Shown: positions 22,379 through 33,618 of the stretch, in pieces | How positions within the stretch are numbered: position 1 is the first letter of the stretch | Layout of the letters: every line of letters starts with the position of its first letter | Assembly: GCA_038025085.1 (NCBI GenBank) | Contig: CM076140.1 | Coordinates: 39,927,501 to 39,991,500 of the forward strand | Direction of reading: 5' to 3' | DNA length: 64,000 nt | Source: Tetragonia tetragonoides | Taxonomy: Eukaryota > Streptophyta > Magnoliopsida > Caryophyllales > Aizoaceae | Notes under the pieces: generated by a model | Seen by the model: only the letters and a program-made list of their open reading frames with translations | What the model was told of the DNA's origin: nothing | The model's database searches: none | Made by a program: the position numbers and the translations under genes

Positions 22379-22518
22379 ACAAATATCATCGAAAATTTAA
22401 TTTTATCGATGATATGGCATATGCGGCTGTGGTGGCAGATTATGCCATCTTATATAAAGATATTAGATAAGATCTTTATTGAGTATTAAAAAAAAATGTG
22501 TTTTTTCAGGCAGGGACA

Positions 22519-23673
22519 ATGGCGAATTGGGGTGAGATTCCAAGAGAACTTGCACAAGAGATTGTTGGACATTTGGAATTTCATGAAGATTGTGACAACT
22601 TTAGACATGTTTGTTCCGGTTGGAGATTAGCAGCAAAGGAAACAAGCAATTCTTACAAAACTCACCGATTTCCTTGGCTCATGCTCACTGATAAACCGGA
22701 AAGTCCATACCGCAGATATTACAGCCACGCCAACTCCATGGTGTGCAAAATTGATCTTCCTCGTACACTCGTTAAGAGTGGGAGCCACAACGACGACCAC
22801 AACGAGGACCAAATCCGAAAATATTTCTCCTCGCGAGGCTGGATTATCTCGGTGACCCAGAGCCGTAAGATTAGTCTTTTCAATCCCCTTTCAACGAACG
22901 TGATTAAGCTCCCTAGTTTGTCGGTTGATGAAATTGAATTTGCTTATGGTGAATGGGAAGATTGGATGCACTCATAGTTTTTCTTCTAATTTATCCTGTC
23001 AAAAACCCCACTCTGTAATGATGATGATGATGATTTAGCTGTTGCGATGATCTTTGAAGGCAATTGTCGGGTTGCCTTTTGGAGACGTGGGCAAGAAAAG
23101 TGGTTAAAGCCTACCTTACAATTTAGTTGGATCGAGGACATTTGTTTTTTCCGAGACGAATTTTATGCCATCAATGATTTACAACAAGTATTTGCGCTAG
23201 GGAGCAGTAAGCACCCACCAAGGATAGTGGCCGACTTAAATTTAAGAGCCCTTGTACCTCACAATGGTTTTGAGCGCTCTTATCATCTTCTAGAATGGAT
23301 ACAAGGAGGAGGATCGACATTGCTGGTGATTGGAAAGGATGTACAGGTAGATGAACTTGTTGGGCATAAGTCACGGAGGTTTCGAGTATTTGAGTTCAAT
23401 GTTGAAACCAGAGCTCTTAAACAAATAGCGGGCTTAGGGAATAAAGCTATTTTCGTGGGTATCAATTCTACGTTTTCTGTTGTTGCATCTAGACGTGGGT
23501 GTGAAGCCAATTGCATATATTTTACGGATGATTATATGTATTATTCCAATGAGATCGATTTCGGCGGGAGTGACATGGGTGTCTACAGTTTGGCAGAAGA
23601 CAAAGTCGATCCTCTTCCTTATCAAGGTCCTTCACGTAAATGTAACATTACCCCACCCTTATGGGTTGAATAA
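22519..23673 (+). pseudogene. F-box/DUF295 (SKIP23-like) gene copy C, two in-frame stops
   Basis: ATG at 22519 opens MANWGEIPRELAQEIVGHLE, an F-box-like N-terminus, with VCSGWRLAAKETS following. The DUF295/KIB1-4 propeller then covers the rest, ending LWVE and TAA at 23671-23673. The frame is about 384 codons and continuous except for TAG at 22975-22977 (CAG in copy B) and TAA at 22987-22989. A GAT microsatellite has also grown in frame at 23019-23033. Without the stops this would be a complete single-exon F-box protein of normal length, so loss is recent or the stops deserve checking. It is convergent with the D3 fragment at 24446-25060. Confidence 0.85.
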
Positions 23674-24445
23674 ATTGAATAGTGTCTTAGCTTGTATTTG
23701 GGTTAAAATTTTGTTATTCATTGTAGTTTAGATAATCAAAAACGCTTGTTTAAGACGGTCTTATTGTAATAACTTTCTTTTATGTAAAATAAAGTTGTCA
23801 GTTTTTCATAACATTTACTACTGATTCATATCTATCTATATCTAAATCCAACCTTTAATATTGACTGTCAAACATTTTATATCTATATCCAACATTATTT
23901 TTTCATGTTCCTTTTTGATTTCTATGCAAGTTGGTGTGTTCTTTTACTTTTTTTTTTTTTTTGCTCGTTAGTGCGTTCTTTTACTTAAGCACTGAACAAG
24001 ATGTACCATTTTTGACCTCTAAAGTACGTTTTGTTTAAAGCCATGAATGCTCATCCTAACTTGATTTTCTGAACACTACTATAGTACCGTGTCATTTTTC
24101 GGTCATGGTTCTTTGCTGTACGTGTGACGTCTAAGGTTCTTTGATCGTATCTGGATCAATATATCTGTTTTCATGAATACGGATTTGCTTTATTTGCCTA
24201 CTGTTAAGCACTTCTAACATTATAGGTGTTTACGGTATGCTCAAGTTTAGTTTACTATGACGGACAAGAAAGGTGCAAAGAAGTGTAGATAATGTTATCA
24301 AAGTCGGTACATCTTTAAAGTGCAGATTTCCTAATCACCATTCTTTTGAACTCCTTTACAATGGCTTACATTTGGTAGTTGCTATTTAAATGCTTCTTCT
24401 GTGTTGTATTTGTTTTTCTTTAATTGCAATGCTGGAGTATTGCAA
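23674..24445. other. Intergenic DNA between F-box copy C and D3 fragment copy 3
   Basis: Non-coding; the counterpart of 3890-4775 in inverted direction. Confidence 0.6.
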
Positions 24446-25060
24446 TCAGAGGTTCTCATCGGAATCAAATGTTTTCTGCCTTCTTAATGATTCTAATCCA
24501 TCTGCAGCTTTATCTGCCTTGGATAGACCACCTCCCTGTGTAGATTTCAGTCTAGGTATATTAAGCGAACTCAATGGCGGTGTTAATGCTCCTCGGTTTA
24601 CTTCCTTTAGTATAGACATAGCAACAGCTGTTGCTGCTACATCTGCCATTGCTGAAGCCACCTTTGAATTACTCTGCAACTTTGACAATTTATTCTTCTC
24701 ATTTGTAGCCAGAGCTGCATTTGGAGTATGATTACCATCCGGTCTTTGCATCGTTGCAATGGCCTCTGCAGCTGTTGATTTGGCCTTGACGGTTTCATAT
24801 TTCTGCATGTCATAGATAAGCTCTTTCTATAACTGTTTATCTGCTTCCAGCATGTCCTCGATCTCGTTCTTGTAGTCCTTGAGAAGCACACGAAGACAGT
24901 CTATGAGGGAGCCAATGAGAGGGCTGTTTTTGCGCTCTAACAAGCACTTTAACTCTGTGAATATGGGAATGGTGTTCTGGATAAGACCCTTATTGACTGC
25001 TTGAGTTATTTCTCTTCCTCTTGCAGCTGTTGTAGATCCTGCACCATCTCCCCCTTACTT
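24446..25060 (-). pseudogene. CAP-D3: Condensin-II subunit D3 C-terminal exon, copy 3
   Basis: The minus strand reads REITQAVNKGLIQNTIPI, LKCLLERKNSPLIGSL, KDYKNEIEDMLEADKQL and then a TAG near 24829 (CAG in copies 1 and 2). It continues as a 120-residue frame from MQKYETVKAKSTAAEA to FDSDENL, ending at 24446. The tail matches copy 2 closely. The stop and the absence of the rest of the gene in this direction make it a pseudogene fragment. Confidence 0.65.
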
Positions 25061-25128
25061 CATCCATATCAGCAGAATCTGGTGAAGCTTAACGAGAGCC
25101 TACCATCTCCTCTGCATCATGCTTATTG

Positions 25129-25690
25129 CACAAGAGTCATTTCAGAAGCACAACACAATCTTTTTATACAGGAAAAATGGGGGTCTTCATATCAAGAATA
25201 GTGGACTGTGGAATAAAGCTGCGGTGGGAAAGCATATTTGGAATCTTGCTGCAAAGAAAGATACGCTATGGGTTAAATTGGTCAGTGAAGTGCCCAAGGA
25301 GATGTTCCTGAAATGATGCAGAAGCTGAAAAGATCAAGAGGGAAGGATCGGAGAGACGTTGCAGCTGCTGTGGTTGCTGCAGTGATACACTATAGCTGGA
25401 CAACGAGGAATTTCAGAATCTTCAGAGATGTAAAGCCTGACAAGAATCAGGGTGTTGCTGTTATAAAAAGAGATGTGAAAGGTAGAATTGAAATGCTGTT
25501 GCAGCCTAGGAAATATAGCAGGAAAGTTAGCTGGCTCCAAAATGTTTTGTTGAGAGCTTGAATGTTGTTAGTAATGTGTTCAGGGATAAAATAAGAGGGG
25601 AACCCTTCCTAGAAGGTGGCTCTAAGTGTTTTATTGCCTTTTGGGTGTAATTTGCAAGTTTTTGCTTGGTTCTAATATAATTTACCTTCA
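25129..25690 (+). mobile_element. LINE 3' fragment with internal deletion
   Basis: Starts with the ORF2 segment GLWNKAAVGKHIWNLAAKKD (25207-25265), then jumps to the C-terminal tail VPKEMFLK / MMQKLKRSRGKDRRDVA, followed by VIHYSWTTRNFRIFRDV and ending RKYSRKVSWLQNVLLRA at 25558. The 3' UTR ends near 25690 with ggttctaatataatttacct. The older, longer version at 2500-3120 keeps the sequence deleted here. Confidence 0.7.
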
Positions 25691-26351
25691 GCTAAAAAAA
25701 GATCTTCTAATACAGGAAGTTGCGAGGATGATCCCAGAGTTTTTGTTTTATTTAGATTAACTGTCTGTTTTTGTTTGCGCGCTGGGTGTTCTTTCATTTT
25801 CGATGTGTTGAGCAGTGTAAGCATAGGCTCAGAGGGTCCTTTTGCGCCTTGGCGTAACGGGTGTATGGACTTTAGACTCTTTGTCAATTGAGCTTCGACT
25901 CCTGCTTATTTATAAAATAAGTTTAATTATCAAAAAAAATGCATGCCTAGCTAGAATTAGTGAACTGATCAATGATTCAAAACAAGGCCTACCAATAACA
26001 TTTGAAAGACTCAATGAATCATACTATTTGATTGCATGATGTTTAACGAATAAACTTGATCATGTCAAATTGAAGCATTATGTATTTCTCATGACAAGTT
26101 GAATTAGCCAAACTTCAATTTTTTTTACCATCATGATAACCTGTTGTTTAATGCAAAAGAAATAGAGCCATGAGCTTAGAAATTATCTATACTTTCAAGA
26201 GCCGGTCTCCATCCAATTAGCTCTAAAAAATTCAACTGGGAAACCATCAATGGCAGCCCTTGCACTTAAGTTGGAATAAGTGATATGCAATTTTTTAAAT
26301 CTTTAATCTCATGATCATGCACCAGCGCACCATTTATTCACTCTTCAACCT
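25691..26351. other. Non-coding DNA, partly a copy of 1861-2115
   Basis: 25960-26205 matches 1861-2115 in the same direction (tttgattgcatgatgtttaa is shared exactly). This is condensin-D3 intron-like DNA. A segment near 25846 (gccttggcgtaacggg) recalls a tRNA-derived SINE A-box, but no B-box follows. Confidence 0.5.
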
Positions 26352-28660
26352 TTGATCTTGTCAGGAAAGTCACATGCACTTGTGTTTGTGACTAATGAGA
26401 TTGCTACAATGGGGGGAAATTCGGGTTCTTTTCGAAAAGGGATGGTTAATTTGCCTAGGTATTTGTGTATGAAGGTACCTGAGAAGTCTGAGGGTAGGGC
26501 TATGGCTGTTGAGTCTATAATGGAGATTGTTTAAGCTATTGGCTTTCATGATGAAGTTGGGTCTATTGAGTATGCTATGGAAATGGGTCAAGGTACAAAT
26601 CACATCTTGAATATTTATTTGGCTATTGATTTGATTCCGAAGATTGTTACATTAGTACAAGACCCAACTGGAGGGGAAATGGACTGTAATGAAGAAGAAG
26701 AGGATTCGTGGAAGTTGAGGTGTTTGGCGGGTTTGATTTACCTTTTTCTGATTCTGTTGCAGGAATTCGAGCTCGTGCTTTGTCAAGCTTGGCACAACTT
26801 GTGGGGGTTATATCAGCAGGTGATAAGCGCGATTGTATGATGTTGAAGAAGGCATTAAGGCTCAATAAAGGGCAAGATGGTGGGGCTAACAAGCTTCTGA
26901 CAACTGAGTTGGCCTATGGAAATTTTAAGAGTTACACGCTGTCGCGATGTTCTGACAACTGAAGTACAAGATTGCAACTGCCCTTCAAAGTATCATAAGA
27001 ACATCAGAATCTCTTTGGTTATCCAATTCCTTGCCAATAGAGAATTGGACAGCCCCTCCTGGTGCTTGGCTGCTTTTATCAGAAGTTTCATTATTTCAGC
27101 CAAAATGGAAGCTCCTAGACAAGGATGCACACAGAAATAAGTTGAAGTCCTCATTTGCAGAGGATACTATCCGTGATGTTGTTGAAGGCGTAGAATCAAA
27201 CTCTCTAATGTTTCTGTAGAGCTGCCCCTTGTACCTGCAGCAGAATTGGCTCACGATATACTGAAACGCATCGAGGGATTCAACATGCATTCAACTGAGG
27301 TATATTTTGCTACACATTTCTTTCACTTACTTCAAATTGGTACTTCATCGTCTCTTAAACCTCCAAATCCTGCTCCTCCCCCAACCCCGCCAAACCCAAA
27401 AACAGGAGAAAAGAAGAAAAAGAAAAGAAAGGTCAAGAGAAATGTTTTTGCCAAAAAGGGGTATATTTCTGTATTGTGTTGTGAGCCTGTGAGTAGTCAA
27501 AGGGGTGAAGCTCAGTTCTTGTCTAAGGCAAGCTGTCAATGTCTCAACTATTAGTTCTCTCACTGAACTGATATCTGTACAACTTATCTAATCCCTGAAC
27601 GTTCTGTTTTTGTACGCGACACCTGGATAGTGGAGACTAAGATTGCTTGCCTCGTATATTATTTCTATTAATCCCATTCTTGAGTTTCAGTGCTATAATT
27701 AGAAACTATGTTTACATTCACAAAGGGTGTAGCTGTGGCTCGTCTTATTGTTTTAAATCTTGTGGTGTCTACTGTCTAGACTGCTTGAATTTTGTCTGTT
27801 GGTGCAAAATGGAATAGGACAAAGGGACTTCAGAGATGAAAGACAGGAGTTACTGGAGAGAAATATACTTCAGATGTCTTAAATGAGTCTTGTGAAAGCA
27901 AACAGATCAGCGCAATTAGGGATTTGTCTCATGAAAAGAATTTGCTTTGGGATGGAAAAGGGAAATACGTAACGTACTATTCCATTTATTTGAGGTGGAT
28001 TCATTCATCAACTTTGGAGACCGCCCGACACTGCTTCCTAACTTATTTACTTTGCAGATCCACTAAACTTGCTCAACTACCCCATCTGATGTTTGTAACT
28101 GTTACCTCGCATATGATGGAAGGTTAATGCTCATGTCAAAGCTCTTAAAGCATTGTGTGGAAGGAAGGCTATGAATACCAGTTAGGTGAAGTGAAAGTTT
28201 CTTAATTTTTTTGTCCCTCTGTGGCTTAAGTGTATGCTTTGCAGATGAAATGTTCACTGATTTTATGAATCCTTAATGAATTCCACAACCAATGCCATGA
28301 TACCAGTGTGTCTGTGAAAGCAATCCGAAATTCCATGCGCTTGTGACAAACTCTGAAGAAGCTGCTGTAGGAGCTTGAGAAGAGTGGCTGTGCTGCACTT
28401 CGTAACTATATCATCGCAATAATTGCTGATTTTTGTGTTTGTTGACTACCATGGTTGGCTTGTAAGCCTGTAAATACATTCTTATGCTATCAAGTTATAA
28501 ACCTTTAGGCTACTAACTATGTTTGAAATCAGCTACATAGCAAAAACCGTTTGTCAAAGTGGAGAGGGATACTTTTCCTGCGATTTCTGTTGTCCCTTGT
28601 TGATGACTCCGAAAAGATCAGGAAGCTTGCTGATTTTCTTGGGAACATATTCAAAGGTAA
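26352..28660 (+). pseudogene. CAP-D3: Condensin-II subunit D3, internal exons (decayed)
   Basis: Plus-strand blocks match the HEAT-repeat body of plant CAP-D3 in the right order: MVNLPRYLCMKVPEKSEGRAM (26430-26500) to AMEMGQG; LAIDLIPKIV; SVAGIRARALSSLAQLVG (26752-26808, shifted frame); LWLSNSLPIENWTAPPGAW-like (27018-27070) and LLSEV; PAAELAHDILKRIEGFNMHS (27235-27294); VNAHVKALKALCGRKAM (28127-28177); and LSKWRGILFLRFLLSLVDD followed by SEKIRKLADF (28552-28640), ending at a GTAAC donor-like site. A TAA at 26532-26534 and at least one frame change near 26740 rule out a normal product. It lies on the opposite strand to the D3 C-terminal exon of copy 3, so the gene has been rearranged. Confidence 0.75.
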
Positions 28661-28672
28661 CATTTTCCTTCT

Positions 28673-28694
28673 TCCCCCCCCCCCCCCCCCCCCC
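28673..28694. repeat. Poly-C tract
   Basis: An uninterrupted run of about 20 C directly after the D3 exon; unusual in this AT-rich DNA. Confidence 0.9.
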
Positions 28695-28719
28695 ATGGGC
28701 ACATCAGCTTACCTCAACA

Positions 28720-31700
28720 TAAAATCCAACTAAGTAATAAGTCATCTTAGGTATCAAACAAGTCATCTTAGGTATCAATTCAACATACAACTGATCGAAT
28801 TTGTGCGGAACTGATGGAATTCGTGCGCTATTTCGGTGAGTAACAAACTTTGCACTCCAGAATTATTAAACAACAGAAAATCACAGCCAATGACGCTAAA
28901 CCCTAAACATCAAACAGATAATTAAAAATATCACTATACATTTTCCATAACAGAGCAACCACTAAATTCAATAGCTACAATTACAAACAGAGAAACTCAA
29001 AATAATCGGAAACAGTTCACTAAAAAGTACTAGAATAATTAGGTAAAATATTCATCAAACAACAGAAAATCGCAACATTGAACAGTAAACATCAACACTA
29101 AACAGAAAATTCAGTCAGTCAAAAGACTCAAGACATATATGATAGTGCATCATAAAGCTACTACAGTCCATCATAAACTTGTAATTACAAAGCAATTTAA
29201 GAACCATTACTAACAGCAGTTAATTTATGGTAGAACTCTGTTGAAAAAATAATATTCCACGAAAACAAAATCAAGAAACCAAAAGAATGTTTATACATCA
29301 AACAAGTCATCTTAGTATCAATTCAACATGCAACTTAGGAACTAGGAACTATAAATCCAAATACAAAATTTCTCAAGAATTTCATCAAACACGTTCAAAC
29401 AATAGAAAATCGAAACAGATCACACTAAACAGTAAACATCAAACAGATAATTAAAAAACAGAGAGAAATCAAGAAGAAGAAAACAGATAATTGAAAAACA
29501 GATAATTATAAACAGATAATTAAAAAACAGTAAATTAGAGAGTGATATAGAGAAATCAACAAGGAAAATCAAATTAGAAGCACAAAACTTAATGGAATTA
29601 CCAATTGAAATTGCAGGTTTTCCAGTAGAGAGAGAAACAAATAGAGAGTGAATGAGAGAGGAGAGAGAGTCGGTTTGTTTTGTGGAGAGAGAAAAAAAAA
29701 CTTCAAAATGTTGAGAGAGGAAGAGAGAGAGAGAGCTCGGTTTGTTTTGTGGAGAGAGAAGAAAAATGATAAGAGAGGAGAGAGAAGTGAGGGAGATTTA
29801 AGCTGATGAGGAAGGGAGAGAAAAAAAATGGGCGGGAAGGAATGATGCTCTGTTCTTCTTCTCTATTGTGAAATATCCAGAAACTTTTTTGTTTTGGTGA
29901 CTGTTGGTGGAATACTTTAACTGAGGTTGATTTAATAACTATGGTTGAAAATTGGTTGGACTCTTGGTTGACGGTTATGGTAACAAGTAATGTAGTGTGG
30001 TGTTATGTTGTTAAGCTCACTTCTCTTAGCAATGGTCACCTTTTTTTGAGGGAGGAGCCAAAAGTTAAAAGTTAAAACTCATGCTATATGATTTTTAAAA
30101 AAAGTCTGAGAACAAAGATGGCAAAAATAATTCATGAATGTCATAAATTGTAAAAAGAATGATAAAGTTATAATTTGGGATGACATTTGGTTTAAATAGG
30201 TGGCAGATAAACAAATGGGATAGTACTTTGCTAAGCTTCGTGATTCTTTGGTAAAAAAAAGATGAAGAAAGTGCTCATGATCTCATATAGGACTAATAAT
30301 ATAGAAGTATATATCTCTTTCACTTTTAGTTGATGTTAATATTGTTAACATGAACGAAGTTAGAATTTCACAAATAGGTGGTCGAAATTTAAATCAATAT
30401 GTTTTATAAAAAAAATTATTCGGTTGAAAAAATGCACTTGAAATTCGAGTATTGTTCAATTTTGGTAACATTAATGGTTCTAAGATTCAAGTTCTCCTCA
30501 CATACATTTAGAAATGTAGTTCAACCTTCGGACATTTGACTATTATTTGTACTTTCTTTAATCAAGAATTATTGATTTCATGATACATCTTATATGGTTA
30601 CTAAATAAATACCTAAATAAAATCAAAATAATAATTCAATCGAATATGAATGATGAATAGTGTTGATTATTAAAATTTAGTTAAGATCAACATCAGTGTA
30701 GAATGAAAAAGAGTATCTAATAATCAAAGGGATGTTAAAGAAATAAGGATGAATAATTGAAATGTACATGATAATAAGGATATATGATTTGAAACATTAT
30801 AGGTTTTACACAAAAACTTGGGTCAATTAGAAGTTTTTAACACGCAATTCAGTCGATGTGACCAATGGGCAATATGTATTATGCTGTTTGTTCTATGCTA
30901 ATATATTCCTCAGGTTGTTAATGCTAGGGCCACAATCTTGTGTACATTTTTTTCGCTGTATTCATACATTGTGCCAGATTCATATGTATGTTTATTACAA
31001 GTTGTCTTTGATCTTCTTATGCCTATTAGCTTTAAACTTTTGCGGTGTTAGGTGACTTTATTTTTCGAACTCTAAAAAAGCAAGATCCACTTCTTTTGTG
31101 AGAGCGAGATGGGAGCATTGGTCAAATCATATAATAATCTCTCCCAAAAACGTCACAATATGAGTTACATGCCTAGCGTCCTAAATGTAAAGTATTTGAC
31201 CAAATTTCGATATTTTTTCATTCCAAAAATTATTACTGTCAGTAATGATCTCAACATCTATATTAGTGTTGAATATCTTCAAAATCATTGCTCAAGTGAG
31301 TGGATATTTTCACATCCTAGCTGACTAAATACGGCTATTTAGGTTTTAAGACTTTTAGCAATCATACTTTATTCATTTTGCGATATGCATTTCCGGTAAG
31401 AATTAACATACTACAGTCCACAGAACAGACCATATCTGGTAAAAATTTGCAGTTTTTTGAGTTTGTGTTTCTGTTTTGTCAAAAATGTACTACTATATCT
31501 ACAAAATCTATAAAAACAGGTACATACTGTGAAAAAGTGAATATCACTTGTTCCCTGAATGATCACAACGCGACCAAGGTCGAAATAAGAGATCTCATGG
31601 ATCCTTTATAAGGTTGCATGTAGAACCCAAAGACTTGAGATAAATTGGTGGTGTATGAAAAGTATACACAACATTAATATGAATCAAAATGTCTGAAGTT

Positions 31701-33422
31701 TCAGGTTTCATATAACATCATTAGTGAACATGCCTAAGCTTACTTACTGCATTTACAACCCAACATGCAGTATCGCCAGAAATTATTTCAAAACATAGTC
31801 AATTCTTCAGTGCTCCTTCACCTGATTCACTCGGCATTTGAATTCTGAAGTAGCCAAAGAAACTCCAATAGCAGTAGCCCTCCCTCACGTCATCCTTACT
31901 GTGCTTCTTTGATTCAAGCTTTATTTAGAATGGAGGAAGTACCCAGGATGAGATCGACTTGAGAGCCATACGAATTCAGGATATTTGATTCAACAAATTT
32001 TCCTTTTCCTTTTCCTCTTGAAAAATGATTGTTTGGGTATCTCGAGCTATTCCAATTACTTGAATCAATAATTCCCAATGACAGTGTAATAGTGATTGCC
32101 TTCACTTTGAGTACTGCAGGCTTGGCTATGCTCACATTAGTGGAGGTCTTTACTTGCAATAATAATTTCACCTTGCATGAAGGGTTATACCAACAACGCA
32201 TAGGCCATAGCCCATAGGAGTGAGAAATCAGGCAGCTGCAAACTCCCAGCAACAGGATGGTGAATCTGAACGGCAACGGCAGTAATTCTGCAATGAAATG
32301 AAAGAGGAAGGCATAAATACAGGCGCGCCCTAGCTTAACAATAAATAGACTGAGGATCACTGAATGCTATCGGCATATCATGGTCCTAACACGGGGTATA
32401 TATCCGTATATGTACCCAACTGATACATGCATCTCAATTAGCTAAATATGTACTGTCTAGTACAAAAATCTAGATAAAAAGTATTAATACATGACGTAGA
32501 AATTATTTAGTAATATAAATCTAGACCCAGGGAATATGTTCAACAGAATTCTTTGAAAAGCGCCATATTTCAACAAACCTTTGACCCTTGATCAGTCAAT
32601 TCTCATGAGTCAGTTGACGTAGCGTGCTCCCCAAATTGCTGAACAGCAACTTAATCAATCAAAGACAATACAGGATCTGATGCATATTTGAGAACCGGCA
32701 ACGAATCCATTCTTGAGAAAGGAACAAAATAATCATATTTCGAAAATTTGAAAGACTGAATCAAAACTAAGAATCTGGTGGTGGTGAATTTCAACATTAA
32801 TAAGAAGTGGAGGTCTTAGATCTTAAATGAGATACAAGGTATTCATTGAAACAAAATATAGAATATTTTCAGTTGCCATCTCTCTGATTCCTTGCAATAT
32901 CTGCTTGTATTACCCAGTGGCCATCCCTAATGCCATTGAACATATTGTCGTGTCTTCATATGAATTATGATTCAGTACCTTTTACTTTATTATCTATTTA
33001 TCTAGGAGCCAAGTTGAATTCATTCTCGAGTACAGAAGAAGCCAGTATTTGCAAGTCATATGTTTGGGTACAGGAAACTTATCATCTTGCCTAAGACCAC
33101 TGTAAATCTAGTCCTAGATGCAGTGTTTAACCCTTTAAAACTAAAAACTATAACTCACAACTGAACGACTCTAAACAAAAAATCCATATTTTAATCAAAT
33201 TTCAGAATTTATCCAGCTAAAATGAGGAAGTAACGTAGTTTGCTAACTTAAAAATGGAAAACTAATGAGATTTCACTGGCATGTGGCATGTAAAACAGGG
33301 TGCTCGAAGAGTTCTCCATAAAAACGCAACTGGACCCGTATTGCCTACATTTGGACCTGTATGGCCTTGTACACATCTTTAATTAGTACGAATATCATTT
33401 AAATGGAGGCCTTTCTTGGATG
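28720..33422. other. Long non-coding stretch
   Basis: AT-rich DNA with no frame I can assign. 28740-29600 has repeated short units of the type aaacagataattaaa and catcaaacaagtcatcttag. 29620-29830 is a GAGAGA-rich block resembling a plant 5' UTR read on the minus strand. Frames at 31109-31324, 31378-31611 and 31914-32360 have no recognisable domain. 32755-33115 is one copy of a direct repeat (see 38993-39236). Confidence 0.5.
32755..33115 (+). repeat. Direct repeat, copy 1
   Basis: Matches 38993-39236 in the same direction (ctggtggtggtgaatttcaa and aaatatagaatatt shared), with several indels. No coding content. Confidence 0.75.
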
Positions 33423-33439
33423 ACATTTGGTATCTTAAT

Positions 33440-33601
33440 TAAACCTTGAGGAGGTAGCTCAGCTGGTAAGACCACTGAGAAATATTTCAGAGGTCCCAGG
33501 TTCGAGTCCCCTCAGGGTCACTGGAGGTTTACCGGTCGTTAACTTCAGGGCCCATGGGATTAGTCAAGTAAAGTTTGGACACCCATGTTATCGGAAAAAA
33601 A
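33440..33601 (+). mobile_element. tRNA-derived SINE with exact target duplication
   Basis: The RNA polymerase III promoter is visible: A box tagctcagctggtaaga (33455-33471) and B box ggttcgagtcc (33499-33509). Next come a tRNA-unrelated body and a short A run. The exact 17-bp repeat acatttggtatcttaat flanks it (33423-33439 and 33602-33618). It is moved by LINE enzymes. Its 3' tail matches fragments at 11158-11215 and 22318-22378, so the family is dispersed in this locus. Confidence 0.9.
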
Positions 33602-33618
33602 ACATTTGGTATCTTAAT

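Larger units (their letters stand above)
21735..25190 (+). repeat. Right arm of large inverted duplication (module copy 3)
   Basis: Inverted partner of 3062-4824 plus 9955-11810. It holds, in order, AT-rich flank, SINE tail, F-box gene copy C, intergenic DNA, D3 C-terminal exon and the start of a LINE fragment. It lacks the 5.1-kb LINE, so the duplication came before that insertion or the LINE entered only the left arm. Confidence 0.8.

Noticed and set aside
25840..25930. tRNA-like A-box string gccttggcgtaacggg
   Set aside because: No B box or target duplication found; cannot be called a SINE.
31378..31611. Plus-strand open frame of 77 codons
   Set aside because: No similarity that I can name; isolated in AT-rich DNA.
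31914..32360. Minus-strand open frame of 148 codons with a hydrophobic start
   Set aside because: No recognisable domain, no exon context and AT-driven composition; not supportable as a gene.
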